A stretch of DNA of 34,764 bases. It comes from an uncultured Bacteroidales bacterium (GTDB lineage Bacteria; Bacteroidota; Bacteroidia; Bacteroidales; Bacteroidaceae). The position numbers were made by a program, and so were the translations under genes. Positions 1 through 7,855 of this stretch are shown here, in pieces (positions within the stretch are counted from its first letter, which is position 1; every line of letters starts with the position of its first letter). Location of the stretch: assembly GCA_902788865.1 (NCBI GenBank), contig CADALZ010000047.1, positions 1-34,764 on the forward strand. Reading direction: 5' to 3'. Below the pieces are notes generated by a model. It did not search any database. It was not told where the DNA came from and saw only the letters and a list, made by a program, of their open reading frames with translations.

Positions 1-1830
1 CGGATATGTTGGCATCAAGAGGGTACGCGTGTTAGCTCCTCCGTTCTCCACACCTTCCGCGCAATAGACCAACGGACCACGCTCCACAGCCACACGCCCA
101 CGATCATCTGTCACCTTATCGCTGGCTGTCACAGTGCGTGGCTTCATGTCGAAATGAATGCGCACCACATCGCCCTTCTTCCACTTACGAGAGATTGGTA
201 CATAGCCTTGGGCATTGACAGGTGTGGAGAGTGTTTCACCATTTACGGAGATGGTATAGGAGAGGTGTTCTGTATCGCTGTAGCTGTAGAGCTCGCTGGG
301 CACTACGCTGCCACGTACCCATCCAGGGATGCGCACCATCAGCGTGAAGTCGGATGCCCGATTCAGGGCAATGCGCAGACTGATGTCTCCATCCCAAGGA
401 TACTGGGTGGTCTCTTCCAGTGTGACATCACGCCCCTCTACCTGCAAGGTGGCTGTGTTGGCCGTGAAGAGGTTGACGTACAGATTCTTATCCTTCACCG
501 CATAGATATAACCAGGTACGGAAGGGATGAAGCGACATAGGTTGCTAGGGCAGCAGGCGCAGCCAAACCAGTCTTGGCGTGTAGTGGTGCCCTCGGCGTT
601 GAACTTATACACCCCATTCGAACTAAGAGGGTTGGGGTAGAAGAACTTTCCGCCATCTACGCTCATGCCACTGATCACCCCATTATATAAGGTGCGCTCC
701 AGACAGTCGATATACTTGGCATCGCCATGCAGCAGAAACATGCGTTGGTTGAGGTAAACCTGAGCAATGGCTGCGCAAGTCTCATTGTAGGCTGTGAGGT
801 TGGGCAGCTCATAGTCGGCTCCGAAAGCCTCACCAGCATGACGGGCTCCCACGCCTCCTGTGAGGTAGTACTTACGCTCCACAATGTTATGCCAGATGGC
901 ATCTATGGCTTTGATGTAGCCCTCATCTCCCGTCAGGGCAGCCACATCGGCCATGCCAGCATACATGTAGCCAGCTCGCACGGCATGTCCCCAAGCCTCT
1001 GTCTGCTCCACCACTGGTTGGTGGCTCTGATTATAGATATCGTGATGATTGGTCTTTCCACGATAATCCAAGAAGAACTTCGCTTCGTCGAGGTATTTCT
1101 TTTCGCCTGTAAGCACATAGAGACGTGCCAATGCCATCTCTGCGATTTGGTGTCCTGGCACCACACAAGCCTGATCAGCACGTGGACCTACTTCACGTAC
1201 CACACAGTCGGCAAACTTCATCGCTATGTCGAGAAACTTGCGAGACCCAGTGGCCTGATAGTGTGCACAGGCAGCATCCACCATGTGCCCAAGGTTGTAA
1301 AGCTCATGACTCAGTTCCTCGTCTTTCTCCCAGCGACGACTGCCCGACCACTCGTGAGGTTTCTGAGGATTGATGGTGCGGGCTGTATAGAGGTAGCCAT
1401 CAGGCTCTTGGGCAGCAGCCACAATGTCGAGGATGCTGTCGATATAGGCCTCCAGCTTCTTATCAGGATAGGTCTGCAGCACGTAGCTGGCTCCTTCTAT
1501 GGTCTTATAGACATCTGTATCATCAAAGGAGAATCCCATGAACTTGCTCACATCCCATTCATCCGTCTGAAGTCCTGCATGACCAGGATGCTGCAGCGTA
1601 TAGGCTGCCATTTCGAAATTCTTGTAGCGCCCTTCGCTCTCACACTTGCTGAAAGCCAAAGGGATGGTCACCTCGCGGGCAGCCTTGATGCGTTGGCCCC
1701 AGAACGACTCTGGTGCTACTTTCACGGCTGTAAAGGGCACCTGTGTGTAGGGATAGCCGTTGCCTGTGGTCTGGGCGCAGAGGCAGAGGGCAAACGAGAA
1801 AGCCATGCATGTGGCAAGAAATCTTTTCAT
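1..1830 (-). CDS. GH127 beta-L-arabinofuranosidase (DUF1680), partial at its C-terminal end
   Basis: The reading frame is open from an ATG at 1830 to the left window edge, giving the first 610 residues; the C-terminus lies outside. A signal peptide (MKRFLATCMAFSFALCLCAQ) predicts export. The body matches the GH127 alpha/alpha barrel family that removes L-arabinofuranose from plant or glycoprotein glycans. Family hallmarks are visible: an NETC motif (Glu350, Cys352) and a GCACCPSN motif (Cys426, Cys427). In characterised GH127 enzymes the equivalent Glu and three Cys bind zinc, one Cys being the nucleophile. No polysaccharide-utilisation receptor pair is next to it here; genes to its left are not visible. 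Family call is strong; exact sugar specificity is inferred. Confidence 0.93.
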   Translation of the reverse strand, partial: MKRFLATCMAFSFALCLCAQTTGNGYPYTQVPFTAVKVAPESFWGQRIKAAREVTIPLAFSKCESEGRYKNFEMAAYTLQHPGHAGLQTDEWDVSKFMGFSFDDTDVYKTIEGASYVLQTYPDKKLEAYIDSILDIVAAAQEPDGYLYTARTINPQKPHEWSGSRRWEKDEELSHELYNLGHMVDAACAHYQATGSRKFLDIAMKFADCVVREVGPRADQACVVPGHQIAEMALARLYVLTGEKKYLDEAKFFLDYRGKTNHHDIYNQSHQPVVEQTEAWGHAVRAGYMYAGMADVAALTGDEGYIKAIDAIWHNIVERKYYLTGGVGARHAGEAFGADYELPNLTAYNETCAAIAQVYLNQRMFLLHGDAKYIDCLERTLYNGVISGMSVDGGKFFYPNPLSSNGVYKFNAEGTTTRQDWFGCACCPSNLCRFIPSVPGYIYAVKDKNLYVNLFTANTATLQVEGRDVTLEETTQYPWDGDISLRIALNRASDFTLMVRIPGWVRGSVVPSELYSYSDTEHLSYTISVNGETLSTPVNAQGYVPISRKWKKGDVVRIHFDMKPRTVTASDKVTDDRGRVAVERGPLVYCAEGVENGGANTRTLLMPTYP

Positions 1831-1888
1831 GATGTATGATTTTTAAGGTTGCAGAAGCAAAGATAATATAAGTTTGTGGATTTTTTAC

Positions 1889-1896
1889 TAACTTCG
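1889..1896 (+). promoter_or_regulatory. -7 box candidate for the LysO genes
   Basis: TAACTTCG, one mismatch from the Bacteroidota -7 consensus TAnnTTTG, lies 24 bases before the ATG at 1921. A second copy, TAAGTTTG, sits at 1869-1876. Either would exclude the further-upstream ATG at 1876 as a start. Confidence 0.4.
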
Positions 1897-1920
1897 CGGC
1901 TGAAAAAATACGGATACACT

Positions 1921-2229
1921 ATGCTGAAAGTAATTCTGGTGATGATAGGGGGCATGCTGACGGGCTGGCTGGTACGCAAACTGGCTGCTCGAAGTGCTTG
2001 CTGCGACCTGAAGAAGATGGCTGATGGAGTGGGAGGTTTCCTCAAAATCACCATCTGGCTGTTGCTCTTTGTGCTGGGCTTGCAGGTAGGAGGCAATGAC
2101 GTAATCATGTACAGCCTGCATACACTGGGTTTAGAGGCGCTGGTGATAGGTCTGCTGGCCACACTGGGCAGCTGCGTAGGAGCCTGGATGCTTTGGCGCT
2201 ACGTTTCACGTACAGGAGGTGAGGCATGA
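1921..2229 (+). CDS. LysO-family exporter, N-terminal subunit
   Basis: This 102-residue membrane protein (MLKVILVMIGG...) has about three hydrophobic segments and matches the N-terminal part of the LysO (YbjE, DUF340) family, which exports L-lysine in Escherichia coli. In Bacteroidales the family is often encoded by two adjacent genes rather than one, and that is the arrangement here: the stop overlaps the next start in an ATGA junction. An upstream ATG at 1876 would add 15 residues, but they overlap promoter-like sequence and are not hydrophobic in the usual pattern, so 1921 is chosen. Substrate is inferred from the family. Confidence 0.82.
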   Translation: MLKVILVMIGGMLTGWLVRKLAARSACCDLKKMADGVGGFLKITIWLLLFVLGLQVGGNDVIMYSLHTLGLEALVIGLLATLGSCVGAWMLWRYVSRTGGEA

Positions 2230-2819
2230 AAGGGAGTCTCATCATCATAGGTTTCTTCTTGCTGGGTGTGGCATGCGGTGTGGCTCACCTGGTGCCAGCT
2301 TGGATTACCGATTATAATTTCTATGTGCTCTGTGCACTACTTTTTGCTGTGGGCATGAGTGTTGGGATAGACGGCAGCATGGTGCAGCGCTTCCGTGCCC
2401 TGAACCACCGACTGGCTTGGCTCCCCGTCTGCTCTATCTTAGGCACGCTGGCAGGCAGTGTGGCGGCTTGGCTGCTTGTACCACGTGAAGTGACGGAGGT
2501 ACTGGCTGTAGGCTCAGGCTTTGGCTACTATTCACTTTCGAGTATCCTTATTACAGAATATAGTGGTGCAGAGCTGGGCACAGTGGCCCTGTTGGCCAAT
2601 ATCACGCGTGAGCTGTTCACCCTGCTGGCAGCTCCCCTGATGGTACGTTTCTTTGGAACTTTGGCGCCCATTGCTGCAGGGGGTGCCACAGCGATGGATA
2701 CCACATTGCCCATCATCAGTCAGACGGCAGGGCGTGAGTATGTGCCTGTGTCTATCTATTGTGGCTTCGTCACAGACTTCAGCGTTCCATTCCTTGTCAC
2801 GCTGTTCTTGGTACTTTAA
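2226..2819 (+). CDS. LysO-family exporter, C-terminal subunit
   Basis: A 197-residue integral membrane protein with about six hydrophobic segments, matching the C-terminal portion of LysO (lysine exporter, DUF340). It carries conserved polar stretches within membrane segments, for example GSGFGYYSLSSI and GGATAMDTTLPI, which are typical of the family. It starts inside the stop codon of the preceding gene (ATGA), which suggests translational coupling and a two-part transporter. It is followed directly by a repeat-flanked palindrome shared with another convergent junction in this window. Confidence 0.88.
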   Translation: MKGSLIIIGFFLLGVACGVAHLVPAWITDYNFYVLCALLFAVGMSVGIDGSMVQRFRALNHRLAWLPVCSILGTLAGSVAAWLLVPREVTEVLAVGSGFGYYSLSSILITEYSGAELGTVALLANITRELFTLLAAPLMVRFFGTLAPIAAGGATAMDTTLPIISQTAGREYVPVSIYCGFVTDFSVPFLVTLFLVL

Positions 2820-2935
2820 ACATTAAACATTAAACGTTAAACATTATCCATCCGGATGGGTTGACGCATAGCAGACAGCCCAGTTTAATGTTCAATGTTT
2901 AATGTTAAATGTTTAACGTTTAATGTTTAATGTTT
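2819..2935. repeat. Intergenic palindromic element, copy 1
   Basis: Between two convergent genes. AT-rich arms made of repeated (T)AAACATT units, present inverted on the other side as AATGTTTA units, flank a core starting ATTATCCATCCGGATGGG (itself containing the palindrome CCATCCGGATGG) followed by ACGC..A.CAGACAGC. A related copy in the opposite orientation is at 10803-10903. It could form a long hairpin and act as a bidirectional terminator. Confidence 0.75.
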
Positions 2936-3427
2936 TACGTTCTGAAACGCCAAGCGTTCATCGCCATTGAGCAGGTAGATGATGCCACAATACTGGAAGC
3001 CAGCTTTGAGGAGCACATGCTGCATGATGTGATTATCGCGATGCGTGTCTATCTTCAGATTGGGCACCTGCTGGAAGCACCAGTCGAAACAAGCCTGTGC
3101 CACCCCACGACTCAGCGGCTTACTGGCCAGGCGATGCACTACGCCATAGGGCGAGTCGGCATCCAGCCAAGCTCCCTCATAGATATGTATATAGGTGGGA
3201 TCTACGCCTACGATAAAGGCGAAGGTAGCCACAATATGCCCTGTGGCATCCAGCATCAGGTAGCTGTTGCCTTGCGCTATGTCATGCTCCACCAGCTCAC
3301 GTCGTGGCTCTCCACCAGTCCACTGGTGCATATTGCCATCGGCACGCATGATGGCGCGTGCCTCTTCAAACAGGCTGAGCACTATATCTACCTCATGGGG
3401 TAGGGTCTTTCGGATGGAATACTTCAT
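2927..3427 (-). CDS. GNAT family N-acetyltransferase
   Basis: A 166-residue protein with the layout of a single-domain GNAT acetyltransferase, transferring acetyl from acetyl-CoA to an amine. The N-terminus (IRKTLPHEVDIVLSLFEEAR) is the usual first strand and helix. The central strand ends in ATFAFIVG, and a late NLKIDTHRDNHIMQHVLLKAGF stretch matches the conserved C-terminal part where members read D.H.dN..mq..l.k.GF. No signal peptide, so it is cytoplasmic. The substrate cannot be told from sequence. The gene is monocistronic, convergent with lysO and divergent from the TPR gene. Confidence 0.88.
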   Translation of the reverse strand: MKYSIRKTLPHEVDIVLSLFEEARAIMRADGNMHQWTGGEPRRELVEHDIAQGNSYLMLDATGHIVATFAFIVGVDPTYIHIYEGAWLDADSPYGVVHRLASKPLSRGVAQACFDWCFQQVPNLKIDTHRDNHIMQHVLLKAGFQYCGIIYLLNGDERLAFQNVKH

Positions 3428-3476
3428 CTTTCGTTTTTAATTTCGACAAAGATATGGGTTTGTTTCAAATAATTCG

Positions 3477-3484
3477 TATATTCG
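3477..3484 (+). promoter_or_regulatory. -7 box candidate for the TPR gene
   Basis: TATATTCG, one mismatch from TAnnTTTG, lies 22 bases upstream of the ATG at 3507. A minus-strand TATCTTTG at 3447-3454 is a matching candidate for the divergent GNAT gene. Confidence 0.45.
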
Positions 3485-3506
3485 CAGCATAAATTCAAAA
3501 AGACAT

Positions 3507-4844
3507 ATGATAATTTCACTAAAACTCGCAGATAATGCCTTCGACGCTAAGACCGTAGAAGAGCTGAATGACAAGATAGTAAAGACGTTTGAAGAGTTGG
3601 CCTACAAGCCTGTGGTGAAGCCTACCGATGAGGGGGCAGAGCTGGAGATAGAGGAGACACCTGCTGGCATGACGGCGCTGGTGCAGCTGGGCAATGTATA
3701 TCTGACTGCTGCCAAGCCTGAAGAAGCAGAGGACTATTATCGCACGGCCATAGAGCATGATCCGCTGAACTTCATCGCTGTGACCAATGTGGGCGCTGCC
3801 TGCCTGGATCGTAAGGAGTTTGGCGAAGCCATACGCCTCTTTGATCAGGCGCTGGAGCGCAATCCTTACTATGTGAATGCGCACTATGGCAGGGCCTTGG
3901 CTTACCTCCAGCAGGGCGATACAGAGCGTGCGTTCCAGGTGTGCATGGATGGCACACAGAAGACGCTTCAGGCAGTGGATAACTCTGGCACACGCGACAA
4001 CCTGCTGCGCTTGCTGGTATCTCTGTCGGAGAAGTTGGTGAGTGAAACAGACTATAAGCCCGTGATAGAAGGCCTGAAGGCAAAGTTGGAGCAGGCAGAC
4101 GGTAAGAAAATCACCATTAGTGCCGATGACAGCATCGTGCATTCTGCTACACTCCAAGTGGCTAAGGCTCAGGGCAACGAACCTCATGAGATAAAGTACC
4201 AGTTGAGCTTGCCTTTTACAGACTATCTGGTGCTACGTAAGCTCATTCGCCTGCAGATGGTTCAGGAGGCGCGTAAGCGTGGTAAGAATAAGGTGGTGGA
4301 GTTTACGGCTTCTAATCTGGCCAACTTCAATAGACGCTTTGGCGTGTTCTTCAGCAACTTTGCCACTAAGATGCGTCCAGAGAGCCTGGAGGCTTTCAAG
4401 CGTGGTGTGGCTGATGGCTTCAGCTACCAGCTGATGAACTTCGTACACGATCTGATAGTGGAAGATCGCATCTACTTCGACTACCCACAGCTGCGTCCAT
4501 TGCAGTTGCTCTACCTCACTCGTCAGGAGCAGGAGAGCCTCACGGCTATTCGCCCCAGCAAGGAGCTCGACCTGATGCCTCAGACAGTGGTGAATGCCAG
4601 CCGACTGATGGTGCTCATAGCCTCACTCTACTATGCCAACCTCTATGGCATCAATGTGGTGAGCGAGTATCATGGCAATGAGAAAGAGTATCAGAAGGTG
4701 GACCGTCTGTATGAGGAGTTCATCGACTATCTGGAGGGTGACCCACAGCCAGGCGATGAATATGCCTTGCTGGAGGACTTTGCCGAGGAAATGGGCTTTG
4801 GCGACCTGATCACCGTTCATGGAGAGTCGGGCTTGATTCTATAG
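3507..4844 (+). CDS. Tetratricopeptide repeat protein, conserved hypothetical
   Basis: A 445-residue protein without signal peptide or membrane segment. Residues about 50-155 contain roughly three TPR units: the pattern A..LGNVYL...KPEEAEDYYRTAIEHDP, then NVGAACLDRKEFGEAIRLFDQALERNP, then YGRALAYLQQGDTERAF. TPR units usually form a protein-binding superhelix. The remaining 280 residues are a charged, probably helical domain that I do not recognise. The whole protein is therefore probably a cytoplasmic scaffold or adaptor. It is flanked by its own promoter and a perfect terminator hairpin, so it appears monocistronic. No specific function should be assigned. Confidence 0.85.
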   Translation: MIISLKLADNAFDAKTVEELNDKIVKTFEELAYKPVVKPTDEGAELEIEETPAGMTALVQLGNVYLTAAKPEEAEDYYRTAIEHDPLNFIAVTNVGAACLDRKEFGEAIRLFDQALERNPYYVNAHYGRALAYLQQGDTERAFQVCMDGTQKTLQAVDNSGTRDNLLRLLVSLSEKLVSETDYKPVIEGLKAKLEQADGKKITISADDSIVHSATLQVAKAQGNEPHEIKYQLSLPFTDYLVLRKLIRLQMVQEARKRGKNKVVEFTASNLANFNRRFGVFFSNFATKMRPESLEAFKRGVADGFSYQLMNFVHDLIVEDRIYFDYPQLRPLQLLYLTRQEQESLTAIRPSKELDLMPQTVVNASRLMVLIASLYYANLYGINVVSEYHGNEKEYQKVDRLYEEFIDYLEGDPQPGDEYALLEDFAEEMGFGDLITVHGESGLIL

Positions 4845-4857
4845 GACAGAAGCATAT

Positions 4858-4951
4858 AGATCCCTCCCTTAAGGGTAGCGGAAAGATATGTAATAAAAAT
4901 AAAGATTTAGGTTGGTTTGGAATTTCTGAAACCTCTTAAGGTGAGGGATCT
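4858..4951. repeat. Long inverted repeat in the 3' region of the TPR gene
   Basis: AGATCCCTCCCTTAAG (4858-4873) pairs with CTTAAGGTGAGGGATCT (4935-4951) with one bulged base, enclosing about 61 nt. There is no T-run after it, so it is not a typical terminator. It could be a structured 3' UTR or a small relic element. Confidence 0.6.
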
Positions 4952-4985
4952 TCTTAGTGAAACCAACGTGCGTGCGAACACGTAA

Positions 4986-5020
4986 TAAAAATAGCGAGGC
5001 CATTGACCTCGCTATTTTTA
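4986..5020. terminator. Bidirectional rho-independent terminator
   Basis: A perfect 14-bp stem, TAAAAATAGCGAGG (4986-4999) with CCTCGCTATTTTTA (5007-5020), and a 7-nt loop. A/T runs on both sides let it end both the TPR gene and the converging wHTH gene. Confidence 0.9.
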
Positions 5021-5024
5021 CTTC

Positions 5025-5231
5025 TTAAGCAACCAGATAGTAAATGCCGTCAGTACCCTTTCGCTGCATCAACTTCCCTTCCTGTAATAACTGACCTATG
5101 GCCAAACAGAGGTCCGTATCATTCAGATGACTTTCTCCTTGAAGGTCGTTGAACGAATAGTGGCACATCTTTTTCATGGTAGCATAAAGCTTCCGGCTGT
5201 TGTGTACGATACTGTCTTTGTTGAACATCAT
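5025..5231 (-). CDS. Small winged helix-turn-helix protein (DUF2582-like)
   Basis: A 68-residue protein consisting of one small wHTH domain. The spacing of helices followed by L..L.EGKL....GTDGIYYLV (the wing) resembles the DUF2582 family of Bacteroidales, whose members are about 65-75 residues. There is no room for an effector domain, so any regulation would come from a partner or from DNA binding alone. The start is set by a strong AGGAGG site a few bases before the ATG at 5231; the second codon is also ATG. It is followed by the perfect terminator at 4986-5020. Targets unknown. Confidence 0.75.
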   Translation of the reverse strand: MMFNKDSIVHNSRKLYATMKKMCHYSFNDLQGESHLNDTDLCLAIGQLLQEGKLMQRKGTDGIYYLVA

Positions 5232-5361
5232 GGTTTGATCCTCCTCGTGTAATATTTTTAAGGCTTGTCAAATATAAGGAATAGTTTTCACATAAACAAT
5301 AGTTTGATGTTAAAAAAACGCTACTTTATTAAATATGAGTGAAATAGGATGATATTTAAGA

Positions 5362-7122
5362 CTATTTCACAATATTCTGCAATGCCTGGGCTACTTTTTC
5401 ATAGCCTTTGGCAGCAGGATGCAGTCCGTCTGTGCCATAGAGCGTAGGGTCTATCTGGCCACTGGGCAGAGTGAGCACAGGCGTGAGGTCTATCAGGTCT
5501 GTGCGCTCGTCTGTGCGCAGCATCTGTGTGAGGAGTTGGTTCACGGCTTTCACATCAGCATACTTGTCCTTGCGGGGGAAGACTTTCAGCACGTGGATGT
5601 ATGCCTGTGGCTGTCTTCTCCTGATGGCTTCTGTCAGCTCCACGATGCCTCTGGCTATCTTTTCTGACTTCTCACCTATGCTGATGTTGTTGGTACCTAT
5701 CATCAGGCAGATGTGCTTTGGATTCACCCCCTCAAGCTCTCCATGCTGGATGCGCCAGAGCACATTCTCTATGCGATCCCATCCGAAACCCATGTTGGTG
5801 ACGGTCAGTCCTTCGAACAGACGGTTCCAAGCCTCCACATTGCGATGTATGCGGTGTGAGGGCTCTCCAGCCCAGTAGTGCATGATAGAGTTGCCTATCA
5901 TCAGCACATCGGGCTGGGTGGTGCGATGGCGTTGCAGCACGGCCTCATGGCGCTCGTTCCACTCATAGGTGGCTGGCTCACGACGCTGGCGCACAGCCGT
6001 GTAGTCTGTCAGTGGATGCAGGTCCAAGATGTCGGTGATTTTCTCCATATAGGCTGCAGCATACTGCTCCATGCCTACATCAGAAGCATGCCAGCCATCT
6101 ACCTGAGCGTCGGGCGTCAGTCCTATTTCCTCCATGGTGAGGTAATGCAGATTTTTCACCCCTTGCTTCAGCAGAGCCTCGTAGGCTTTGTGCAGTTCTT
6201 CGTTGGTCACTTTGGCCTCCTCTGCGATAGAGGGATTAGTGTGGCCATACATATAGCCATCATTTTCCACCAGCAGGATAGGGGCCTCACTCTTTTGGCG
6301 CAGCTTCGTCACACCTGCTATGGTGCGGCTGTAGATATCCTCCTTCCAGCGATACATGTTGGGCATGCAGTCTAGTATGTACATACGTGCATCTATTTCA
6401 GAGAGCGCGTCAAACACAGCCTCGTCCATCCACGCATTGCCAGAGAAGCCCATATTATAAATAGGTGTATCCAGTCGGCGTTGCAGTATGTTGGTCCACG
6501 CCATAGCAGGGCGAGAAGCCGAGGCCCCTTGGGCTATGGAAGTGCCATAGGCCACGATGGGACGCTCTGTGCTCAGAGGGCTCCACTTGAACACACTGCC
6601 CTCTGGAGTGCCTATCTCCAGCCACGTCACCGTGTTGTAGAGGGGCAGGAAGAGGCGATACTCACTGCCCAGGCGATGCTGGTTGTGGTACGTGAGGCCC
6701 TTGTAGTGGAAGGTGATGGTATCTGCTGTGGCCTGTCCGAAGCTGTAGTTTCCAGGACAAGCGCACCAATCAGTCACCCCATGGCAGTCGGTGGCATAGA
6801 GGTCCAGTCCGCTCACAGCGATGGTAGTGAGGTTTGGCAGCGTCTTGTTTCCGCTTACCGTATAACGCACCACGATTTCAGGCGCATTGGAGTAGAAGTC
6901 TATGTGCAGACCTGCACTATTGGTAGAGAGCTGCCACACAGCATCGCGCATCACAGGCTTCAGTCTGTCAGGCATCCGATGGTAGTTGTCCTTCAGTTCC
7001 ATGTTCCAACCTCGTCCTTGCACTCTGGCAGTATCTTCGCTCAGCGGATTGTGCCACACCATCTGGGCTTGCATCGCCAGTGTGCAGCATAGCAGATATA
7101 ATAAAAAGGTGTACTTTCTCAT
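5362..7122 (-). CDS. Secreted protein with two SGNH/GDSL esterase domains
   Basis: A 586-residue exported protein (signal peptide MRKYTFLLYLLCCTLAMQAQ). Residues about 25-180 form the beta-rich N-terminal domain usual for this SGNH subgroup. The first SGNH domain has the nucleophile in AYGTSIAQGA (Ser195) and the Asp/His pair in DGWH (Asp342, His345). A second complete set follows: MIGNSIMHYW (Ser412), GTNN (about 476-479) and DGLH (Asp565, His568), resembling platelet-activating-factor-acetylhydrolase-like esterases. Members typically remove acetyl or acyl groups from carbohydrates. Two full catalytic sets in one chain suggest a bifunctional deacylase or duplicated activity. Function beyond esterase is not determinable. 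Confidence 0.9.
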   Translation of the reverse strand: MRKYTFLLYLLCCTLAMQAQMVWHNPLSEDTARVQGRGWNMELKDNYHRMPDRLKPVMRDAVWQLSTNSAGLHIDFYSNAPEIVVRYTVSGNKTLPNLTTIAVSGLDLYATDCHGVTDWCACPGNYSFGQATADTITFHYKGLTYHNQHRLGSEYRLFLPLYNTVTWLEIGTPEGSVFKWSPLSTERPIVAYGTSIAQGASASRPAMAWTNILQRRLDTPIYNMGFSGNAWMDEAVFDALSEIDARMYILDCMPNMYRWKEDIYSRTIAGVTKLRQKSEAPILLVENDGYMYGHTNPSIAEEAKVTNEELHKAYEALLKQGVKNLHYLTMEEIGLTPDAQVDGWHASDVGMEQYAAAYMEKITDILDLHPLTDYTAVRQRREPATYEWNERHEAVLQRHRTTQPDVLMIGNSIMHYWAGEPSHRIHRNVEAWNRLFEGLTVTNMGFGWDRIENVLWRIQHGELEGVNPKHICLMIGTNNISIGEKSEKIARGIVELTEAIRRRQPQAYIHVLKVFPRKDKYADVKAVNQLLTQMLRTDERTDLIDLTPVLTLPSGQIDPTLYGTDGLHPAAKGYEKVAQALQNIVK

Positions 7123-7144
7123 AGTGATTAGTGTTTTTCAGTAA

Positions 7145-7174
7145 CAAATATAGTGAAAAAAGAGAAAGGTGCAA
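7145..7174 (-). promoter_or_regulatory. Promoter of the SGNH esterase gene
   Basis: On the minus strand TATATTTG (7152-7145) is preceded by TTG (7174-7172) with 19 bases between, matching the Bacteroidota sigma-ABfr promoter layout; the gene starts 23 bases downstream at 7122. Confidence 0.65.
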
Positions 7175-7274
7175 CGATTCACGCCAAGATTATGATTTTT
7201 TTGTAAAAAGGGATTGACGAAAAAGGAACATGTATGGATGTAGTGAAAAACGCGTATGAGAATTTTGCGAAAAA

Positions 7275-7460
7275 GACCTCACACTTCACAAATGAAGCTT
7301 AATGCATTGATTAATAGTGTATTAAAAGTGTGAAGAGTAGTCTTGAACACTTCACAACACTTCACACGTGTGAAGAGTGGTGAAGTGTCTGAAGCAACAC
7401 TTCACAGCAGTTTTATGCTGAGCATCAAGCATTTATTGAGTCGTTGTGAAGTGTGAAGAC
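7275..7460. repeat. Cluster of TGTGAAGTG/CACTTCACA motifs with a 42-bp palindrome
   Basis: About nine copies of ACTTCACA or its complement lie within 185 bases. At the centre, 7347-7367 and 7368-7388 are complementary over 21 bases with only two mismatches and no loop, forming a 42-bp palindrome around CACACGTGTG. No ORF of note lies here. Confidence 0.85.
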
Positions 7461-7498
7461 TAAAACGCGAGCAGCGTATTATAAAACTACCGCGATCC

Positions 7499-7545
7499 GT
7501 AAGCAACGAGGCAACGAGCCGTAAGCAACGAGGTAGCGAGACGTA
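7499..7545. repeat. 22-bp direct repeat (GTAAGCAACGAGG...)
   Basis: GTAAGCAACGAGGCAACGAG is followed 22 bases later by GTAAGCAACGAGGTAGCGAG, then by CGTAATCTCGTC, a partial and partly inverted third unit. A frame across it (7479-7664, minus) is open but has no protein-like features. Confidence 0.7.
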
Positions 7546-7579
7546 ATCTCGTCATGGACGAGAAAGCAGCTCTGCCATT

Positions 7580-7680
7580 TCCCGCTAACTGGGAAATTTT
7601 TATGCTCTAACTGTGAACATTTATTTTCACACCTATGAGCAAAAATGCTCACACCGCTGAGCATTCGTGAGCATGACGTG
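7580..7680. repeat. Group of short hairpins with TGAGCA/TGCTCA units
   Basis: TTTCCC-GCTAACT-GGGAAA is followed by TGAGCA-AAAA-TGCTCA and further GCTGAGCATTC and GTGAGCATG copies. This stretch, like 7180-7275 before it, has no gene that I can support. Confidence 0.6.
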
Positions 7681-7752
7681 CGAAAAAACTTTTCAGGGGT
7701 AGTCGCTCAGAAATGGTACTGATGTTAATTTGCGAGATTCAACGTCAAGACC

Positions 7753-7793
7753 GAGGGGTGTGCAAAGCAACTAGCATACCCCTCAATTTTTTT
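7753..7793 (+). terminator. Rho-independent terminator with no upstream gene on its strand
   Basis: GAGGGGTGTGC (7753-7763) pairs with GCATACCCCTC (7774-7784) through 11 pairs including one G-U, followed by AATTTTTTT. The orientation is plus, yet the nearest upstream gene is on the minus strand, so it may end an unannotated RNA. Confidence 0.8.
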
Positions 7794-7827
7794 GTATAGA
7801 TATAGCTTGCTTTAAAGATAAATGTAT

Positions 7828-7835
7828 TATATTTG
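7828..7835 (+). promoter_or_regulatory. -7 box of the antitoxin-like gene
   Basis: TATATTTG matches TAnnTTTG exactly. It places transcription start just past the ATG at 7838, so translation should begin at the ATG at 7856. Confidence 0.6.
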
Positions 7836-7855
7836 CCATGATAAAACCAAACAAT

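Noticed and set aside
727-1839. Long plus-strand open frame opposite the GH127 gene
   Set aside because: The protein has no recognisable family and lies antisense to a clear GH127 reading frame; it is a shadow of that gene's codon bias.
1876-1920. Earlier start for the first LysO gene
   Set aside because: The extra 15 codons overlap -7 box candidates and do not continue the membrane segment.
7479-7664. 61-codon minus-strand frame in the repeat-rich gap
   Set aside because: It consists of translated direct repeats and hairpins, with no promoter, start signal or domain.
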